Assembly (NCBI GenBank): GCA_039714555.1
Contig: JBDLJB010000003.1
Location: 62,001-126,000 of the forward strand
Length of the DNA: 64,000 nt
Source: Namhaeicola sp039714555
Lineage (GTDB): Bacteria; Bacteroidota; Bacteroidia; Flavobacteriales; Flavobacteriaceae
Reading direction: 5' to 3'
Positions 61,193 to 64,000 of the stretch are shown in pieces. The notes beneath the pieces are model-generated. The model was not told where the DNA came from, ran no database searches, and was given only the letters and a program-made list of their open reading frames with translations. Made by a program: the position numbers and the translations under genes. How positions within the stretch are numbered: position 1 is the stretch's first letter; every line of letters begins with the position of its first letter.

Positions 61193-62380
61193 ATGAAAAA
61201 TTCATATCACGCAGATAAAAATGGGTATTATGGTGAATTTGGTGGCGCTTTTATTCCCGAAATGTTATATCCGAATGTAGAAAAGTTAAAGCAAGTATAT
61301 ATTGATACAATGCAGGAAGTATCTTTTCAGAAAGAATTTCAGCAATTGCTAAAAGATTATGTTGGCAGACCTTCTCCGTTGTATTTCGCAAAACGGTTAT
61401 CTGAGAAATACCAAACAAAGATCTATTTAAAACGAGAAGATCTAAATCATACAGGAGCACATAAGATAAATAATACTATCGGTCAGATATTATTGGCAAA
61501 GCGATTGGGTAAAAAACGAATTATTGCAGAAACCGGTGCTGGTCAGCATGGGGTTGCCACAGCTACAGTATGTGCTTTGGCAGGAGTTGAGTGTATAGTT
61601 TATATGGGTGAAATTGATATTGCTCGTCAGGCACCAAATGTTGCCCGAATGAAAATGTTGGGAGCAAAGGTAATTCCTGCAACTTCGGGAAGTAAGACTT
61701 TAAAAGATGCTACAAATGAAGCGATTAGAGATTGGATCAATAACCCTGAAGATACTTTTTATATCATAGGTTCTGTAGTCGGACCACATCCTTATCCGGA
61801 TATGGTTACCAGATTTCAATCGGTAATTTCCGAAGAGATGAAAAGGCAATTAAAAGAGAAGGAAGATACAGAAAACCCAGATTATATTATTGCATGTGTT
61901 GGTGGAGGAAGTAATGCTGCAGGTGCATTTTTTCATTATTTAGATAATGAAAAAGTAAAATTAATTGCTGTTGAAGCTGCCGGAAAGGGAATTAATTCAG
62001 GTGAATCAGCTGCTACTAGTTTGTTAGGAAATGATGGTATCATCCACGGAAGTAGGACTTTGTTAATGCAAACAAAAGATGGGCAAATTACCGAGCCTTA
62101 CTCAATTTCGGCAGGATTGGATTATCCGGGTGTTGGACCGCAACATGCGTATTTATATAAATCGGGTAGGGCAAAATTTTTAAATGCAACTGATGATGAA
62201 GCCATGCAGGCGGGATTAGAATTATGTAAGCTGGAGGGAATAATTCCCGCTATAGAATCAGCACATGCATTGGCAGCCTTAGATAAAATTGAGTTTAAAA
62301 AGGATGATATTGTAGTAGTGAATTTATCAGGTAGAGGAGATAAAGATTTAAATACTTACATTGATTATTTTGATTTTTAA
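61193..62380 (+). CDS. trpB: tryptophan synthase beta chain
   Basis: A 395-residue PLP enzyme. Residues near the start read Y-G-E-F-G-G-A-F-I-P-E. The PLP lysine is Lys91 in H-T-G-A-H-K-I-N-N. Further motifs are E-T-G-A-G-Q-H-G-V-A, G-R-P-S-P-L-Y, A-C-V-G-G-G-S-N-A-A-G and the C-terminal N-L-S-G-R-G-D-K-D. It is the TrpB1 type that pairs with TrpA, although trpA is separated from it here by another gene. Confidence 0.96.
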   Translation: MKNSYHADKNGYYGEFGGAFIPEMLYPNVEKLKQVYIDTMQEVSFQKEFQQLLKDYVGRPSPLYFAKRLSEKYQTKIYLKREDLNHTGAHKINNTIGQILLAKRLGKKRIIAETGAGQHGVATATVCALAGVECIVYMGEIDIARQAPNVARMKMLGAKVIPATSGSKTLKDATNEAIRDWINNPEDTFYIIGSVVGPHPYPDMVTRFQSVISEEMKRQLKEKEDTENPDYIIACVGGGSNAAGAFFHYLDNEKVKLIAVEAAGKGINSGESAATSLLGNDGIIHGSRTLLMQTKDGQITEPYSISAGLDYPGVGPQHAYLYKSGRAKFLNATDDEAMQAGLELCKLEGIIPAIESAHALAALDKIEFKKDDIVVVNLSGRGDKDLNTYIDYFDF

Positions 62381-62412
62381 TTAACCTCACTTTTAATTTA
62401 AAACATATTAAA

Positions 62413-63498
62413 ATGAAGAGAAAAGCTTTATTATTTTCATTGTTGACATTCTATTTAGGAAGCAACTTTATATTCTCTCAAAAGAGAAAAGACAAATTTG
62501 TTATAGCTTCCTGGATAAGTCCTAAAGAAGGAGAATTTAAACAGGAGGAATGGAAAAAGAAGATCAGTTATTACGATTCGTTGGGTATTAGTGAGATATT
62601 GGTTGAGGTAAAGCATTTAGATAATGATAAGCTCAAAGATATAGTTGCAATTGCTAAGCAGAAAAAGATAAAAGTTCATGCCTGGATGTGGACATTTAAC
62701 CGTCCCGGAGATACCATTGCAAACAAACATCCGGAATGGTATTCTGTTAATAGAAATGGTCAAAATTCTCTAGAATACCGACCCTATGTTGATCATTATC
62801 AGTGGTTGAGTCCGTTTCACCCCAAAGCACGTGAACATATCAAAAATAATGTTCGAGATTTAATGAAAGTCAAAGGTTTAGCATCTGTTCATTTAGATTT
62901 TGTTCGTTATGTTGATGTTATTTTACCAATAGAATTACAGCCAAAATATAATTTGGTTCAAGATCATGAAATGCCCGAATATGATTTTGGTTACCATCCT
63001 TTGGCAATTGAAAAATTTAAAGAGATGTTTGGAAAAGATCCAACAAAAATGGAGCATCCTGAGATTAGTGATGAATGGCGTCAGTTTAGGTATAATGCAA
63101 TTTCAAGTTTGGTAAATGAAATTGTTGAGATGGCACACAAAGATAAGGTGAAAATCACTGCTGCCGTTTTTCCCTTTCCTGAGCTTGCAAAACATCTGGT
63201 GAGGCAACCCTGGGATGATTTCAATATTGATGCTGCTTATCCGATGTTATATAATAATTTTTATAATCAAGGAGTGGATTGGGTTGGTTTTGCCACAAAA
63301 CAAGGAGTAAATGTTGGGAAATTTCCAATTTATTCAGGGTTATTTACACCTGCTTTTGAAAATAATCCACAAGACCTTAAAAATGCAATTGTTATTGCCA
63401 AAGAAAATGGTGCAAAAGGTATTTCATTATTTACAGCCGATCTGCTAACAGAAGAGCAAAAAGCTGTAATGGTTGATTTGAAAAAGCAGTTAAAATAA
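62413..63498 (+). CDS. secreted GH10-like (GHL10) glycoside hydrolase family protein
   Basis: A 361-residue exported protein (signal peptide, cleavage near F-I-F-S-Q). It has the TIM-barrel pattern of uncharacterised glycoside-hydrolase-like proteins: V-I-A-S-W-I-S at the first strand, I-L-V-E-V-K-H-L near 60-67, V-H-A-W-M-W-T-F-N near 88-96, L-S-P-F-H-P-K-A-R, V-H-L-D-F-V-R-Y and A-A-Y-P-M-L-Y-N. H-L-D-F-V-R-Y is characteristic of the GHL10/DUF4015-like group. It sits inside the trp operon between trpB and trpA, which is unexpected for a periplasmic carbohydrate enzyme. Confidence 0.8.
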   Translation: MKRKALLFSLLTFYLGSNFIFSQKRKDKFVIASWISPKEGEFKQEEWKKKISYYDSLGISEILVEVKHLDNDKLKDIVAIAKQKKIKVHAWMWTFNRPGDTIANKHPEWYSVNRNGQNSLEYRPYVDHYQWLSPFHPKAREHIKNNVRDLMKVKGLASVHLDFVRYVDVILPIELQPKYNLVQDHEMPEYDFGYHPLAIEKFKEMFGKDPTKMEHPEISDEWRQFRYNAISSLVNEIVEMAHKDKVKITAAVFPFPELAKHLVRQPWDDFNIDAAYPMLYNNFYNQGVDWVGFATKQGVNVGKFPIYSGLFTPAFENNPQDLKNAIVIAKENGAKGISLFTADLLTEEQKAVMVDLKKQLK

Positions 63499-63508
63499 AT
63501 TTAAGAAG

Positions 63509-63571
63509 TAATATTGTGATTCTCAATATTAACTATTTATTATTAAAATGATTCTGATTTAAATTCAGAAT
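63509..63571 (+). promoter_or_regulatory. two small hairpins before trpA
   Basis: TAATATTG/CAATATTA (63509-63516 with 63524-63531) and ATTCTGA/TCAGAAT (63551-63557 with 63565-63571) lie in the 90-base gap between the glycoside-hydrolase-like gene and trpA. Neither has a T-run, so read-through into trpA is expected. They may be mRNA processing or stability elements. Confidence 0.3.
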
Positions 63572-63588
63572 GGAAATATTAAATTTTC

Positions 63589-64000
63589 ATGAACAGAATA
63601 AACAAAAAATTACAAGAAGATAATTTATCTACAGGTAAGATATTATCAATTTATTTTACAGCTGGATATCCAAAATTAGATGATACGGTTTCGATAATTG
63701 AAAACCTCGAAAGTGCAGGTGTAGATATGATTGAAATTGGTTTACCTTTTTCTGATCCTTTGGCCGATGGACCAACTATTCAGCAAAGTAGTACTGAAGC
63801 CTTAAAAAACGGTATGACTTCTGAAATTTTGTTTTCGCAACTAGAAAATATCCGTAAAAAAGTAAATATTCCTTTATTAATTATGGGATATTTTAATCCG
63901 ATAATGCAGTATGGTGTTGAAAAATTTTGTAAAAAATGTGCTGAAATAGGTATTGATGGCCTGATTATTCCCGATTTACCGGTGGATGTTTACTATGAAA
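63589..64000 (+). CDS. trpA: tryptophan synthase alpha chain, 5' part
   Basis: ATG at 63589 opens a frame that runs off the window, covering about the first 137 residues. It reads F-T-A-G-Y-P near residue 20, M-I-E-I-G-L-P-F-S-D-P-L-A-D-G-P-T-I-Q near 47-65, and M-G-Y-F-N-P and G-L-I-I-P-D-L-P later, all diagnostic of TrpA, with the catalytic Glu in E-I-G and Asp in S-D-P. It cleaves indole glycerol phosphate and passes indole to TrpB. Confidence 0.95.
   Translation, partial: MNRINKKLQEDNLSTGKILSIYFTAGYPKLDDTVSIIENLESAGVDMIEIGLPFSDPLADGPTIQQSSTEALKNGMTSEILFSQLENIRKKVNIPLLIMGYFNPIMQYGVEKFCKKCAEIGIDGLIIPDLPVDVYYE

Noticed and set aside
1..64000. CRISPR arrays, tRNA or rRNA genes, insertion sequences, prophage
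   Set aside because: No regularly spaced repeats, cloverleaf-type GTTC-containing intergenic segments, transposase or integrase motifs were seen on either strand.

Overview
The window is ordinary chromosomal DNA from a member of the Bacteroidota, most probably a Flavobacteriaceae-like marine or sediment bacterium. The reasons are the very AT-rich sequence, the one-piece SecD-SecF protein, the NagB-PIG-L fusion, the long Bacteroidota-type LeuS, several families largely restricted to the phylum (DUF2911, small PepSY-associated TM proteins, many lipoproteins), and promoters of the phylum type (TTTG, about 19 nt, TANNTTTG). I see no rRNA, tRNA, CRISPR array, insertion sequence, prophage or integrase.

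Layout. 1-2.7 kb: the 3' part of a DUF255/thioredoxin-domain gene, a DUF1304 membrane protein, a secreted protein and tsaB. 2.9-5.9 kb: an alpha/beta-hydrolase-like protein, then a lipoprotein / PepSY-TM / cytochrome c'-like lipoprotein trio. 6.1-8.6 kb: the mlaE-mlaF-mlaD lipid-transport operon. 8.8-12.5 kb: an outer-membrane barrel, a TolB-like/TPR protein and a hydrolase. 12.5-17.9 kb (minus): a redox cluster of GMC oxidoreductase, small partner, TPP-dependent enzyme and FAD dehydrogenase. 18-21.8 kb (minus): hypB-hypC-trmO followed by an M3 peptidase lipoprotein. 22-24.5 kb: SDR, MazG-like protein, ilvE. 24.6-30.1 kb (plus): mnmD, a 45-residue membrane protein and an uncharacterised four-gene set (class III aminotransferase, APH-like kinase, C69 peptidase, membrane-anchored nitrilase). 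30.1-34.8 kb (minus): methyltransferase, lipoprotein, obgE, adk, hpt. 35-43 kb: secDF, fhs, mdh, gyrB. 43-45.6 kb: a 690-bp gene-free interval that looks like two tandem paralogous small-RNA units, then a histidine kinase/response regulator pair. 45.8-47 kb: two tandem DUF2911 genes. 47-52.9 kb (minus): amidohydrolase, sugar MFS transporter, ROK kinase and NagB-PIG-L, an amino-sugar uptake and catabolism set. 53-56.3 kb: leuS translationally coupled to a SemiSWEET transporter. 56.3-64 kb: a complete trp operon (trpEGDCFB-[glycoside-hydrolase-like gene]-trpA, the last cut by the window end) preceded by a textbook ribosome-mediated attenuator.

Most genes are housekeeping or generic metabolic. 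The signals most worth following are (i) the trp attenuator, with an 18-residue leader peptide containing three consecutive Trp codons and an anti-terminator that overlaps the leader stop codon; (ii) the two tandem units upstream of gyrB, which share a promoter-like block, a hairpin exposing UGAGGGGA in its loop and a 3' terminator; (iii) the uncharacterised aminotransferase-kinase-C69-nitrilase operon; (iv) the isolated hypBC pair; and (v) two long perfect AT-only palindromes. Everything was read by eye; no alignment, folding or database search was run.
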